Below are positions 1 through 8,338 of a DNA stretch of 64,000 nucleotides, one piece after another. The stretch is taken from NCBI GenBank assembly GCA_048499805.1, contig JASNZF010000003.1, forward strand, positions 1 to 64,000. The letters are read 5' to 3'. This stretch comes from JAWXBA01 sp048499805 (GTDB lineage Bacteria > Gemmatimonadota > Gemmatimonadetes > Gemmatimonadales > GWC2-71-9). The notes beneath the pieces were generated by a model. That model was not told where the DNA came from, searched no databases, and worked only from the letters and a program-made list of their open reading frames with translations. The position numbers and the translations under genes are program-made. Position 1 is the first letter of the stretch. Each line of letters begins with the position of its first letter.

Positions 1-7
1 GGTTGGG

Positions 8-57
8 GGGCTAGGGGCTGGGGGCTGGGGGCTGGGGGTGTCGGGTGTCGGGTGCCG
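8..57. repeat. Heptad arrays GGGGCTR and GTGTCGG at window edge
   Basis: G-rich 7-bp units of two kinds follow one another: GGGGCTA/GGGGCTG, then GTGTCGG. The G-rich strand is the plus strand. The gene to the left lies outside the window, so the link to its stop codon cannot be tested. Confidence 0.8.
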
Positions 58-109
58 GGCCCCCCCGCCCCCCCCCCCCGCGGACCCGCGGACCCGCTGA
101 CCCCCTGAC

Positions 110-157
110 CCGCCACCCGCTGCCCCGCCGCCCCGCTGCCCCCCTGCCCCCCCCCCC
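110..157. repeat. C-rich octad-like array upstream of the CPBP gene
   Basis: Degenerate CCCCGCTG/CCCCGCCG/CCCCCCTG units run up to 5 bases before the ATG at 162. They occupy the place where a ribosome-binding site would be, and no purine-rich site is visible. The C-rich strand is the coding strand, as in the octads before the genes at 4739, 15242 and 16764. Confidence 0.6.
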
Positions 158-161
158 CACC

Positions 162-884
162 ATGCCCTCCCTCTTCGGCTGGATCCTGCTGGCCTGGCTG
201 CTCTTCGTCCTGCCGCGCGGCGCGCTCCGCAGCGCGCAGGTGTACCGGCGCGCCGCGGCCTCGGGCTCCGATGCCACACTTCCCAGCCGGAGCAAACTGT
301 TCCTGGGGACGATGTTCGTCCTGGCGATCACCTTCGTCCAGGCGTGGATGGTGGCTGGCGACTACGGCTGGGAGCTGTTCAGCCTTCCGCGGCTGGGCCC
401 GCGCGAGTTCACCGCCGGGCTGGGCGCCCTCCTGGTCATGCTCGGCTTGCGCCAGATCAGCTACCTGGTTCGCTCGCCCGCCGAACGGCAGGCCATGGTG
501 GTGCGCAAGCTGCTGCCGCAGACCCGGGGAGAGTGGGCGCTGTACGTGGTCACCGCGCTCTCGGCCGGGGTGGCGGAGGAGGCCGCGTATCGCGGCGCGC
601 TCATGAGCGTCCTGATCGGCATGACCGGGCTGCCGTGGCTGGCGGTGCTGGTGAGCGCGGTGGCCTTTGCCGTGGCGCACGCGCTGCAGGGATGGAAGAG
701 CGCGATCGTGATCTTCCTCATGGCGCTCACCATGCATGCCCTGGTCTTCCTGACCGGCACCCTGGTGGTGGCGATGACGGTGCATGCGGGGTATGACCTG
801 CTGGCTGGGGTGTTGGGGGAGCGAGAAGCGAGAAGGGAGAAGCGAGAAGCTGTTGAGGGTCAGGGGGTAGGGGCTGGGGGCTAG
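162..884 (+). CDS. CPBP family intramembrane glutamic endopeptidase
   Basis: A 240-residue membrane protein of the CPBP (CAAX protease and bacteriocin-processing, Abi) family. The family motifs are visible: EEAAYRG near residue 148, the FAVAHALQGW histidine near 180, and a third His in HAGYDLL near 218. About six hydrophobic segments surround them. Family members are membrane proteases that often process small peptides or prenylated proteins; the substrate here is unknown. The ATG at 162 was chosen because the longer frame upstream is only C-rich repeat translated as proline. The last 20 or so residues (from about 220) are charged, then glycine-rich. They are encoded by GAGAAGC heptads and a GGGGCTA heptad that supplies the TAG stop, so the natural C-terminus has probably been replaced by repeat sequence. 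Confidence 0.85.
   Translation: MPSLFGWILLAWLLFVLPRGALRSAQVYRRAAASGSDATLPSRSKLFLGTMFVLAITFVQAWMVAGDYGWELFSLPRLGPREFTAGLGALLVMLGLRQISYLVRSPAERQAMVVRKLLPQTRGEWALYVVTALSAGVAEEAAYRGALMSVLIGMTGLPWLAVLVSAVAFAVAHALQGWKSAIVIFLMALTMHALVFLTGTLVVAMTVHAGYDLLAGVLGEREARREKREAVEGQGVGAGG
823..850. repeat. GAGAAGC/G heptads inside the end of the CPBP gene
   Basis: Four consecutive 7-bp units GAGAAGC, GAGAAGG, GAGAAGC, GAGAAGC lie in frame in the last codons of the CPBP gene and encode charged residues. This is the same heptad family that follows stop codons at 4538, 50393 and 52536. Confidence 0.9.
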
Positions 885-962
885 GGGCTAGGGGCTAGGG
901 ACTAGGGACTAGGGACTAGGGAATGGGGAATGGGTGGCGGGTGGCGGGTGGCGGGTGGCGGA
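868..962. repeat. GGGGCTA, GGGACTA and GTGGCGG heptad arrays
   Basis: Consecutive 7-bp arrays: GGGGCTG/GGGGCTA, drifting to GGGACTA, then GTGGCGG units from about 933. The first unit overlaps the TAG stop of the CPBP gene. The G-rich strand is the coding strand. A hairpin element follows at 1002, forming a composite module. Confidence 0.9.
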
Positions 963-1001
963 GGCATGTGGTGGGGTGGTGCGCTTGCGCAGGTGCAAGG
1001 T

Positions 1002-1122
1002 GTCATCCCGAGGAGCCCCGCAGGGGTGACGAGGGATCTGGCGCGGCGATGAGCGGGGCCAGGCGTCCGACGACTTGGCCTGCTGCCCAAGGGTAGGCTC
1101 CCTCGCTTCGCCCGGGGCGACA
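1002..1122. repeat. Hairpin repeat element, copy 1 (degenerate)
   Basis: Imperfect inverted repeat. The left arm begins GTCATCCCGAG and continues to GAGGGATCT (1002-1039). The right arm is GGCTCCCTCGCTTCGCCC and onwards (1096-1122). It is a decayed relative of the elements at 10973 and 12201 and is likewise preceded by G-rich heptads. The 305-base gap before chrA holds only these repeats. Confidence 0.7.
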
Positions 1123-1189
1123 TCCCAGGGTATGTTGTGATCCTATCCTCCGCTCGCCTTCTGCCTTGCCACTCTTTCGCCGGTCGCCG

Positions 1190-2509
1190 ATGGACCTGCC
1201 GAGCCACCCACAGACGGGAACCGTACCATTCCGCGAAGCCACCCGCGCCTGGGCGCGGGTGGCGGCCCACAGCTTTGGCGGTCCTGCCGGCCAGATCGCG
1301 GTGATCCACCGCGTGGTGGTGGACGAGAAGAAGTGGCTGGACGAGGAGCAGTTCCTGCATGCGCTGGGCTACTGCATGCTGCTGCCGGGTCCCGAGGCGC
1401 AGCAGCTGGCCACCTATGTCGGCTGGCTCCTGCATGGCACGCGGGGTGGGCTGGTGGCGGGACTGCTGTTCATCCTGCCGGGATTCCTGTCGATCCTCGC
1501 GCTGAGCATCCTCTACGCCACCTTCGGGCACCTGGGGCTCGTCGCGGCGGTCTTCTTCGGGCTCAAGCCGGCGGTGCTGGCCATCGTGCTCGAGGCGCTG
1601 GCACGCCTCAAGTCACGGGCGCTCCCCACGTCGGCGTCGAAGTGGATCGCTGCGGCAGCCTTCGTGGCGATCTTCGTGTTTCGGGTGCCGTTCCCATGGA
1701 TCATCCTCGCCGCCGGGCTCCTCGGGTACCTGCTGCACCGCTTGCCCACCACGGCGGAGCCCACCGTCGAGTCGCGCGGGACGGTGCCTTCGTTCGGGCG
1801 GTTGGCCCGCACGGTCGGGGTCTGGCTGCTGATCTGGCTGGCGCCGGTGGCCGGGCTCCTGGCCGCACTCGGTCCCGAGCACGTGCTGGTGCGGGAGGCG
1901 GCGTTCTTCAGCAAGACGGCGGTGGTGACCTTTGGCGGCGCCTACGCCGTGCTCGCCTACCTGGCGCAGCAGGCGGTGGAGGTGTTCGGCTGGCTGACGC
2001 CCGGCGAAATGCTCGACGGGCTGGGCCTGGCAGAGACGACGCCGGGCCCGCTGATCATGGTGGTGCAGTTCGTCGGATACCTCGCCGCGAGCCGGGAGAT
2101 GGGGATCGCCCCGATCCTGGGCGGGATCGCCGGGTCGGTGGTGACGACCTGGGTGACCTTCGCGCCGTGCTTCCTGTTCATCTTTGCCGGCGCGCCGTAC
2201 GTGGAGTGGCTGCGCGGCCACCGGGCCCTGAGTGCGGCGATGAGCGGGATCATGGCGGCGGTGGCGGGGGTGGTGCTCAACCTGGCCGTGTGGTTCGCAC
2301 TGCACGTGGTGTTTGGCACGGTCGGCACGCGCGAGGTGGGGCCGGCGCGGTTCTGGGTGCCGGAGCTGGCCACGCTGAACGTTGCCGCGCTGCTGATCGC
2401 CATCGCCGCCGCGATTGCGGTGTTCCGGTACCGGGTGGGGATGGTTGCGGTGCTGGGGGGAGGGGCGGTGCTCGGGGTGGTGGGGTGGGGATTGGGGGTT
2501 GGGGGCTAG
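1190..2509 (+). CDS. chrA: Chromate transporter, ChrA family
   Basis: A 439-residue two-domain CHR-superfamily membrane protein, the usual long form of ChrA (about 400 residues). The N-terminal half carries FGGPAGQIAVIH, LPGPEAQQLA and a following membrane pair. The C-terminal half repeats the pattern with VVTFGGAYAVL and ETTPGPLIM. ChrA exports chromate, probably by proton-driven antiport in the inner membrane. I start at the ATG at 1190; a TTG at 1166 would add eight residues. The final residues (GWGLGVGG) are translated G-rich repeat ending at a GGGGCTA heptad, whose TAG is the stop. No chrB regulator is nearby. Function is inferred from family; chromate resistance itself is not shown. Confidence 0.9.
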   Translation: MDLPSHPQTGTVPFREATRAWARVAAHSFGGPAGQIAVIHRVVVDEKKWLDEEQFLHALGYCMLLPGPEAQQLATYVGWLLHGTRGGLVAGLLFILPGFLSILALSILYATFGHLGLVAAVFFGLKPAVLAIVLEALARLKSRALPTSASKWIAAAAFVAIFVFRVPFPWIILAAGLLGYLLHRLPTTAEPTVESRGTVPSFGRLARTVGVWLLIWLAPVAGLLAALGPEHVLVREAAFFSKTAVVTFGGAYAVLAYLAQQAVEVFGWLTPGEMLDGLGLAETTPGPLIMVVQFVGYLAASREMGIAPILGGIAGSVVTTWVTFAPCFLFIFAGAPYVEWLRGHRALSAAMSGIMAAVAGVVLNLAVWFALHVVFGTVGTREVGPARFWVPELATLNVAALLIAIAAAIAVFRYRVGMVAVLGGGAVLGVVGWGLGVGG

Positions 2510-2568
2510 GGGCTTGGGATGCCGGGTGCCGGGTGTCGGGTGTCAGGTATCAGGTATCAGGTATCGGT
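2480..2568. repeat. G-rich heptads decaying into GGTATCA units
   Basis: Begins inside the end of chrA and continues as GGTGCCG, GTGTCGG, GTGTCAG and GTATCAG units with a constant 7-bp step. The unit sequence changes stepwise along the array while the period is kept, which shows how one heptad family may turn into another. Confidence 0.8.
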
Positions 2569-2734
2569 GGTGAGGGGACAGCGCAGGGGCAGAATCTGTT
2601 CGGCCCACGAATTCATTCGGCGTTCGGTAGGTACGCGTGGTTGGTTTGGAGGAGAGCAGGATGATGCAAGCAGGAGTCCAGGAATCCCACGAGATTGTTC
2701 GGGGGACTGAGTCCGTAACCCAGGAGGAAGGAAC

Positions 2735-3181
2735 ATGAAGCGGGGATTCCTGGTTGTGGCACTGCTGTTGGCGCCCGCGGCGGCCGCGATGGCGCAGGGT
2801 CCGGGTGGCGATCGCGAGGGGGTTCGGCGCGCGGCGCTGGACTATATCGAGGGATTCTACGAGGGCGACTCGACCAAGCTGGTGCGGAGCGTCCACCCGG
2901 ATGTGCACAAGATGGGATTCTCGCGGGGCCGGAATGCTGCGGGTTACCAGATGTCGCGGATGCCGTGGGCGGAATTCCTGGCGTTTGCCCGAAACGTGAA
3001 GGCGAGCGGCCGTACCCGGCCGGTCACCGATCCCCGTGAGGTCCAGCTCCTGGACGTGCTGGACCAGACCGCCGCAGTGAAGGTGACCGCCTACTGGGGA
3101 ACCGACTACCTCCTGCTGGCCAAGTACGACGGGCGGTGGATGATCACCCAGGTGCTCTGGCAGACACCGCCAGCGGAGTGA
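2735..3181 (+). CDS. Secreted NTF2-like (putative lumazine-binding type) protein
   Basis: A 148-residue protein with a clear signal peptide (residues 1-21, ending AAAMAQ). The mature part looks like the NTF2-like fold of the 'putative lumazine-binding' group: VRRAALDYIEGFYEGDSTKLVRSVHP near the start and KYDGRWMITQVLWQ at the end. These proteins are small cone-shaped domains of mostly unknown ligand. A strong ribosome-binding site AGGAGGAAGG lies at 2722-2731. It is the first of three short secreted proteins on the same strand (next starts at 3287 and 3763). A role in lumazine binding is only the family name and is not supported here. Confidence 0.8.
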   Translation: MKRGFLVVALLLAPAAAAMAQGPGGDREGVRRAALDYIEGFYEGDSTKLVRSVHPDVHKMGFSRGRNAAGYQMSRMPWAEFLAFARNVKASGRTRPVTDPREVQLLDVLDQTAAVKVTAYWGTDYLLLAKYDGRWMITQVLWQTPPAE

Positions 3182-3286
3182 GACGGGAGGAGGGTGAAGC
3201 AGGACGGGGCCTGGAAACAGTCGCCTGGCCCGGCGCGTAGGGGATGGAGTCCGCGGAGTCTCCCCTTCATTCGGCGAGGTTGTCGC

Positions 3287-3766
3287 ATGACGATGCGTCG
3301 CGTGGTTCCGCTGCTTGCGGTGCTCTCCCTCTCCGCCGGCGCGCTCGAGGCGCAGGCGGCCCCCCGTGGCACTGCGGGGTCGTTTACGCTGGATGATTTC
3401 CAGGGCGGCGCCTGGATCCTGGGCCGATGGCGGGGCACGGGATTCGGCCGGCTGGCCTCGGTCGGCGAGTTCCACGAGGAGTACACCCTCGTCAACGACT
3501 CGACGGTGCTGATGCGCTCGTACGAGCGCGCGCCATTCGCCACGGCCACGGATTCCACCCGGTTTGAGTTCCGCAACGGCGCGATACTGGCTGTGCCCTC
3601 GCGGGGGTCCACCCGGACCGTCGCGCGCATCGCGGGGGACACGATCCAGTGGAACGGCAACGGGGTGCGCTACGTGCGGGTGGACGAGAACCTCTGGCGG
3701 GCGCTGATCCCGATGGCCGGGGCCGGGGCCGACACCTACTACGAGATGCGGAGAATCACCCCATGA
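3287..3766 (+). CDS. Secreted lipocalin-like protein, DUF6265-type
   Basis: A 159-residue protein with signal peptide MTMRRVVPLLAVLSLSAG and cleavage near LEAQA. The mature domain opens with FQGGAWILGRWRGTGFG and then alternates short beta strands with conserved Arg and Tyr positions, ending YYEMRR. This resembles the DUF6265/lipocalin-like beta-barrel proteins common in secreted sets of this kind; the ligand is unknown. The start at 3287 puts the signal peptide at the N-terminus; the frame upstream is charged and unlikely. Its TGA overlaps the next gene's ATG (ATGA at 3763), so the two are translationally coupled. Confidence 0.7.
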   Translation: MTMRRVVPLLAVLSLSAGALEAQAAPRGTAGSFTLDDFQGGAWILGRWRGTGFGRLASVGEFHEEYTLVNDSTVLMRSYERAPFATATDSTRFEFRNGAILAVPSRGSTRTVARIAGDTIQWNGNGVRYVRVDENLWRALIPMAGAGADTYYEMRRITP

Positions 3767-4284
3767 GCCTGCGACCGCTGGGTATCACGGCCCTCCTGCT
3801 CCTCGCCGTGCCCCTGGGCGCTGCCGCGCAGTCGGACTCCGCCCAGGTCGTCGGGACCCTGGGTCGCATGTTGGGCGCGCTGTACTCCAAAGATGCCGCG
3901 GCACTGCGCGCCGAGATGGACTCGGCGGCCCGGATGACACTGCTCCGCCCGGCTCCTGGGGGCGGCGTCCGGGTGGTGGTCCTGACCGCTGACGAGTTCA
4001 TCCAGGCCGCGATGTCGCCGACGGGCCCAGCGCTGGACGAGCCGATCCGGATCAAGTCGCTCACCCTGGATGGTGACCTCGCGACGGTGTGGGCAGAGTA
4101 CCAGGTGCGCATCGACGGCGCCGTGTCCCACTGCGGCCATGATGCCTTTCACCTGGTACGCCGAGGCAGCGCCTGGCGGGTCCTCACGGTGGCCGACACC
4201 TTCCGGCGGGAGGGGTGCGGGCCGGCCTGGACGACCGCGACCATCGATCCCACCCGGCGCGCTCCTCCAGGTATGGAGCGGTAA
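3763..4284 (+). CDS. Secreted SnoaL/NTF2-like protein
   Basis: A 173-residue exported protein with signal peptide MSLRPLGITALLLLAVPLGAAAQ. The mature part is a probable NTF2-like domain: helix VVGTLGRMLGALYSKDAAAL, then strands ending with CGHDAFHLVRRGSAWRVLTVADT, the typical last strands of SnoaL-like domains. Two cysteines (CGH and GCGP) could pair. The start overlaps the stop of the previous gene by four bases (ATGA). Function is unknown; the position suggests it works with the two preceding secreted proteins. Confidence 0.75.
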   Translation: MSLRPLGITALLLLAVPLGAAAQSDSAQVVGTLGRMLGALYSKDAAALRAEMDSAARMTLLRPAPGGGVRVVVLTADEFIQAAMSPTGPALDEPIRIKSLTLDGDLATVWAEYQVRIDGAVSHCGHDAFHLVRRGSAWRVLTVADTFRREGCGPAWTTATIDPTRRAPPGMER

Positions 4285-4343
4285 GGCCCGGTGCGCGCGG
4301 CAGCCCGCTTATCTTTCGGGCACCACTCAACCAAGGATCCCTG

Positions 4344-4538
4344 ATGGCTCTCTATACCTGTGCCAAGTGCGGCATGAGCGTCGGCACGATGACCTGCGGA
4401 CATTGCGGCAAGGAGCTGGTCAATGACAGCCTCGGCAAGCCCGATGGCTCCAGCGTGATGATCGCCAAGTGCCCCGACGGGCACGGCAAGATCAAGTCGC
4501 CGATGTGCTGTGGCAGCGACATGACCTGCGAAGTGTGA
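4344..4538 (+). CDS. Small zinc-ribbon protein
   Basis: A 64-residue protein with ten cysteines, several in ribbon-like pairs: CAKC, CGHC, then CPDGHG, MCCGSDMTC. This implies one or two bound zinc or iron atoms. There is no signal peptide, so it is probably cytoplasmic. The first half looks like a rubredoxin-like/zinc ribbon knuckle pair; I do not recognise a named family. The ATG at 4344 lies next to a GGATCC, with only a weak purine stretch as ribosome-binding site. The stop codon is followed at once by GAGAAGC heptads and then by a perfect palindrome, a probable terminator. It could be a metal-delivery or redox partner for the PFOR encoded next, but that is only proximity. Confidence 0.75.
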   Translation: MALYTCAKCGMSVGTMTCGHCGKELVNDSLGKPDGSSVMIAKCPDGHGKIKSPMCCGSDMTCEV

Positions 4539-4541
4539 AGC

Positions 4542-4568
4542 GAGAAGCGAGAAGCGAGAAGGGAGAAG
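4542..4568. repeat. GAGAAGC heptad array after a stop codon
   Basis: GAGAAGC twice, GAGAAGG, then GAGAAG begin four bases after the TGA of the zinc-ribbon gene, purine strand on the coding strand. Confidence 0.9.
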
Positions 4569-4589
4569 TAGGAAGGGAGGGGTGAGCTC

Positions 4590-4613
4590 GGGGGCCGGAC
4601 ATGTCCGGCCCCC
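4590..4613. terminator. Perfect 24-bp palindrome, probable terminator hairpin
   Basis: GGGGGCCGGACA is followed directly by its reverse complement, giving a very stable stem. Downstream is GCCATTTCCATT, only a weak T-run. It lies between the zinc-ribbon gene and the PFOR gene and is symmetric, so it could end transcription in either direction or bind a dimeric protein. Confidence 0.6.
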
Positions 4614-4625
4614 GCCATTTCCATT

Positions 4626-4670
4626 ACCTTCGGCCCCGCTGCCCCGCTGCCCCGCTGCCCCGCTGCCCCG
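4626..4670. repeat. CCCCGCTG octads with ACCTTCGG leader
   Basis: ACCTTCGG followed by four CCCCGCTG units and a partial one. The same leader-plus-octad arrangement occurs at 15151 and 16615, each upstream of a plus-strand gene. The C-rich strand is the coding strand of the PFOR gene at 4739. Confidence 0.9.
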
Positions 4671-4738
4671 CCTGTTCGTGAGAGAATCCTGCCCGCGGCT
4701 TCACCACGGCTTCATGGAGCGTCCCGTAGCATTGCTTC

Positions 4739-7700
4739 ATGACAGCCCGACTCACGATGGATGGCAACGAGGCCGTGGCATCGGTTGCCCACCGCACCAA
4801 CGAAGTGATCGCGATCTACCCGATCACCCCCTCTTCTGGCATGGGGGAGCTGGCCGACGCCTGGTCGGCAGAGGGGCGGACCAACATCTGGGGCGGGGTG
4901 CCGCAGGTGGTGGAGATGCAGTCGGAGGGCGGTGCGGCCGGCGCGCTGCACGGAGCGCTCCAGGCCGGCTCGCTGGCGACGACGTTCACCGCCTCGCAGG
5001 GCCTGCTCTTGATGATCCCGACGCTGTACAAGCTGGCCGGCGAGCTCACGCCCACCTGCCTGCACGTGGCGGCCCGGACCATCGCCACCCATGCGCTGTC
5101 GATCTTCGGCGACCACTCCGATGTCATGGCGGTCCGCCAGACCGGCGTGGCCCTGCTGAGCTCGGCTTCGGTCCAGGAGGCGCACGACCTCGCCCTGGTT
5201 GGGCAGGCGGCGACCCTTCGTTCGCGGATCCCGTTCATTCACTTCTTCGATGGCTTCCGCACCTCCCACGAGTTGACCGGCATCGATCTGCTCAGCGACG
5301 ACGACCTCCGGGTCCTGATGGACCCCGTCGCCATCGCCGCCCACCGCCAGCGCGGGCTGACCCCGGACCGCCCGGTATTGCGTGGCTCGGCCCAGAACCC
5401 GGATGTCTTCTTCCAGGCGCGTGAGGCCGCCAACCGCTACCACGATGCCGTTCCCGACCTGGTGCAGGAGGCGATGGACACCCTCGCCGAGCGCACCGGC
5501 CGCGGTTATCGCCTGTTCGACTATGCCGGGCATCCCGACGCGGAGCGGGTGATCGTCATCATGGGCTCCGGCGCGGAGACCGTGGAGGAGGCGGTGCGCT
5601 GGGCGGTGGCGCGCGGGGAGAAGGTCGGCGTGGTGAAGGTCCGTCTGTACCGTCCCTTCGATGTGCGCCGGTTCATCGCGGCGCTGCCGCCGAGCACCCG
5701 CGCCATCGCCGCGCTCGACCGCACCAAGGAGCCGGGCGCCGTCGGGGACCCGCTCTACCTCGACGTGGTGGCGGCCCTGCAGCAGGAGTGGGCGAAGGCG
5801 GTGAGCCCGTCGGAGTTGCCGCGGGTCATCGCGGGTCGGTATGGCCTGGCCTCGAAGGAGTTCACGCCGGCGATGGTGCTGGCGATCCTCGATGAACTCG
5901 ACCTCGAGCGCCCCCGGCCGCAGTTCACGATCGGGATCGAGGACGACGTGACCGGGCTGTCGGTGCCCTGGGACCGGGACGTGACGGTCGAGCCGGCCGA
6001 GGTGGTGCAGGCGGTATTCTGGGGGCTGGGTTCCGACGGCACGGTGGGCGCCACCAAGAACACCGTGAAGATTCTGGGCGAGAGCACCGACCTGCATGCC
6101 CAGGGCTACTTCGTGTACGACTCGAAGAAGGCCGGTGCGGTGACGGTCTCCCACCTCCGCTTCGGGCCCCGCCCGATCCGGGCGCCCTGGCTGGTCGAGC
6201 AGGCGGCGTTCGTGGCCTGCCACCAGTTCGAGTTCCTCGATCGCTACGACGTGCTGGAAACGGCCGCTCCTGGCGCCACCCTGCTGCTCAATGCGCCCTA
6301 TCCGGCCGACCAGGTGTGGGCGCACCTGAACCGGGAGGTGCAGGAGCGGATCACGGCGCTGGGCCTCACGGTCCACGCGATCGACGCGGTGGCGGTGGCG
6401 CGCGCGGCCGGGCTGGGCGGGCGGATCAACACGATCATGCAGACCTGCTTCTTCCAGTTGAGCGGCCTGTTGCCGGCGGAAGAGGCCAGCGCCCGGATCA
6501 AGGAGGCGATCACCGCCACGTACGGCAAGCGGGGCCCTGCGGTGGTGCAACGCAACCACGCCGCGGTGGACCTGGCGCTGGCAGCGCTGCACGCCGTCCC
6601 GGTGCCCGAAACCGCCACCTCGACGCGCCACCGCCCTCCCCCGGTGCCGGAGGAGGCCCCGGACTTCGTGCAGCGGGTCACGGGAGTGATGCTGGCCGGT
6701 CACGGCGACCGCCTGCCGGTGAGTGCGTTTCCTCCCGACGGGACCTGGCCGACCGCCACCTCACAATGGGAGAAGCGCAACCTGGCGGTCGAGATCCCGC
6801 AGTGGGATCCCGCCATCTGCATCCAGTGCAACTGGTGCGCCCTGGTCTGTCCGCACGCCGCCATCCGGGTCAAGGCGTACGACCCGGCGAAGCTGGTGCT
6901 GCCCCCGGAGGGGTTCCAGCAGGTGCCGTGGAAGGGCCCCGACCTCAAGGGCGCCGCCTACACGGTGCAGGTGGCGCCGGAGGACTGCACCGGCTGCCAC
7001 CTCTGTGTCACGGTCTGCCCCGCCAAGGACAAGGGCAATCCACGGCACAAGGCGATCGACATGGTCCCGCAGCGACCGATCCGCGACCGCGAGCGGGCCA
7101 ACTACGCGTTCTTCCTCAGCCTGCCCGAAGTGGACCGCGAAGCGGTGCACCGGCTCAACGCCAAGACCTCGCAGCTCTTCCTGCCGCTGCTCGAGTACTC
7201 CGGGGCCTGCGCCGGGTGCGGCGAGACGCCCTACCTCAAGCTGTTGACCCAGCTCTTCGGCGACCGGGCGCTGATCGCCAACGCCACCGGCTGCAGCTCG
7301 ATCTACGGCGGGAACCTCCCGACCACCCCCTACACCGTGGACCGGACGGGCCGGGGGCCGGCCTGGGCCAACTCGCTCTTCGAGGACAACGCGGAGTTCG
7401 GGTTCGGGATGCGCCTCTCGGTGGACGCCCAGCGCGAGGAGGCCCGCGGGCTGGTGCAGGCACTCGGCGACGCGCTCGAGACCGAACTCGTGGCCCGGCT
7501 GCTGGGCGAGGAGGATCGCTCCGCCGCCGGGATCGGCCGGGCGCGCGCCGCGGTGCAGCAGCTCAAGGAGCGCTGCCGGTCGATCGAGACCGGCGCCTCG
7601 CTGCGGCTCCTGGACCTCGCGGATGCACTGGTGCCCCGGAGCGTCTGGCTGGTGGGCGGTGACGGGTGGGCCTACGATATCGGGTTCGGCGGCCTCGACC

Positions 7701-8338
7701 ATGTCCTGGCGCAGGACCGTGACGTGAACGTGCTGGTGCTCGACACCGAGGTGTACTCCAACACCGGCGGCCAGCAGTCCAAGGCGACACCCCTCGGCGC
7801 CATTGCCAAGTTCGCGATGGCGGGGAAGGGGATTGGCAAGAAGGACCTGGGGATGATCGCGATGACGTACGGTCACGTCTACGTGGCCCGGGTGGCGTTC
7901 GGCGCCGACATGAACCAGGTCGTCCGGGCGTTCCAGGAGGCGGAGGCGTACCCGGGACCGTCGCTGATCATCGCCTACAGCCCGTGCATCGCGCACGGCT
8001 ATGACCTGCGGCAGGGGGTGGAGCAGCAGAAGCTCGCGGTTGCCTCCGGCGTGTGGCCGCTCTATCGGTTCGATCCCCGCCGGTGGGACGCCCAGCAGCC
8101 GCCACTGCAACTCGACTCGAAGCCCCCGAGCATCCGGGTGGAGGAGTATCACCGCAACGAGTCCCGCTTCCGGTTCGCCGGCAAGGCCGACCCGGAGCGG
8201 TTCCGGCGGCTCGCCGCGGCCGCCGAGGCGGACGCCGGCCGTCGCTGGGAGGTCTACCAGTACCTGGCAGGTCTCGGGGCCCCGGCCGAGACGGCTCCCG
8301 CACCCGATGCCGCGAGCGGCGGGGAGGTGGTCCCATGA
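4739..8338 (+). CDS. nifJ: Pyruvate:ferredoxin (flavodoxin) oxidoreductase, single-chain
   Basis: A 1199-residue homolog of the fused PFOR/NifJ, full length for the family. It oxidises pyruvate to acetyl-CoA and CO2 with thiamine diphosphate and passes electrons to ferredoxin or flavodoxin. Domains in order: pyruvate-binding domain with YPITPSSGMGELAD (about 25-40); transketolase-like and gamma domains, with GATKNTVKILGE near 438; two [4Fe-4S] clusters CIQCNWCALVCP (about 694) and CTGCHLCVTVCP (about 750); proximal cluster CAGCGETPY (about 823) with the later ATGCSSIYGG; and the TPP-binding GGDGWAYDIG (about 975) with TEVYSNTGGQ. It overlaps the next gene by four bases (ATGA), so the two are coupled. 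It implies low-potential electron metabolism in an organism that otherwise carries oxygen-linked genes. Confidence 0.95.
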   Translation: MTARLTMDGNEAVASVAHRTNEVIAIYPITPSSGMGELADAWSAEGRTNIWGGVPQVVEMQSEGGAAGALHGALQAGSLATTFTASQGLLLMIPTLYKLAGELTPTCLHVAARTIATHALSIFGDHSDVMAVRQTGVALLSSASVQEAHDLALVGQAATLRSRIPFIHFFDGFRTSHELTGIDLLSDDDLRVLMDPVAIAAHRQRGLTPDRPVLRGSAQNPDVFFQAREAANRYHDAVPDLVQEAMDTLAERTGRGYRLFDYAGHPDAERVIVIMGSGAETVEEAVRWAVARGEKVGVVKVRLYRPFDVRRFIAALPPSTRAIAALDRTKEPGAVGDPLYLDVVAALQQEWAKAVSPSELPRVIAGRYGLASKEFTPAMVLAILDELDLERPRPQFTIGIEDDVTGLSVPWDRDVTVEPAEVVQAVFWGLGSDGTVGATKNTVKILGESTDLHAQGYFVYDSKKAGAVTVSHLRFGPRPIRAPWLVEQAAFVACHQFEFLDRYDVLETAAPGATLLLNAPYPADQVWAHLNREVQERITALGLTVHAIDAVAVARAAGLGGRINTIMQTCFFQLSGLLPAEEASARIKEAITATYGKRGPAVVQRNHAAVDLALAALHAVPVPETATSTRHRPPPVPEEAPDFVQRVTGVMLAGHGDRLPVSAFPPDGTWPTATSQWEKRNLAVEIPQWDPAICIQCNWCALVCPHAAIRVKAYDPAKLVLPPEGFQQVPWKGPDLKGAAYTVQVAPEDCTGCHLCVTVCPAKDKGNPRHKAIDMVPQRPIRDRERANYAFFLSLPEVDREAVHRLNAKTSQLFLPLLEYSGACAGCGETPYLKLLTQLFGDRALIANATGCSSIYGGNLPTTPYTVDRTGRGPAWANSLFEDNAEFGFGMRLSVDAQREEARGLVQALGDALETELVARLLGEEDRSAAGIGRARAAVQQLKERCRSIETGASLRLLDLADALVPRSVWLVGGDGWAYDIGFGGLDHVLAQDRDVNVLVLDTEVYSNTGGQQSKATPLGAIAKFAMAGKGIGKKDLGMIAMTYGHVYVARVAFGADMNQVVRAFQEAEAYPGPSLIIAYSPCIAHGYDLRQGVEQQKLAVASGVWPLYRFDPRRWDAQQPPLQLDSKPPSIRVEEYHRNESRFRFAGKADPERFRRLAAAAEADAGRRWEVYQYLAGLGAPAETAPAPDAASGGEVVP

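Noticed and set aside
1166..1189. Longer chrA start at TTG 1166
   Set aside because: Adds eight residues with no family similarity; ATG at 1190 fits better.
4712..6703. 663-codon antisense frame opposite nifJ
   Set aside because: Shadow of nifJ; no domain seen.
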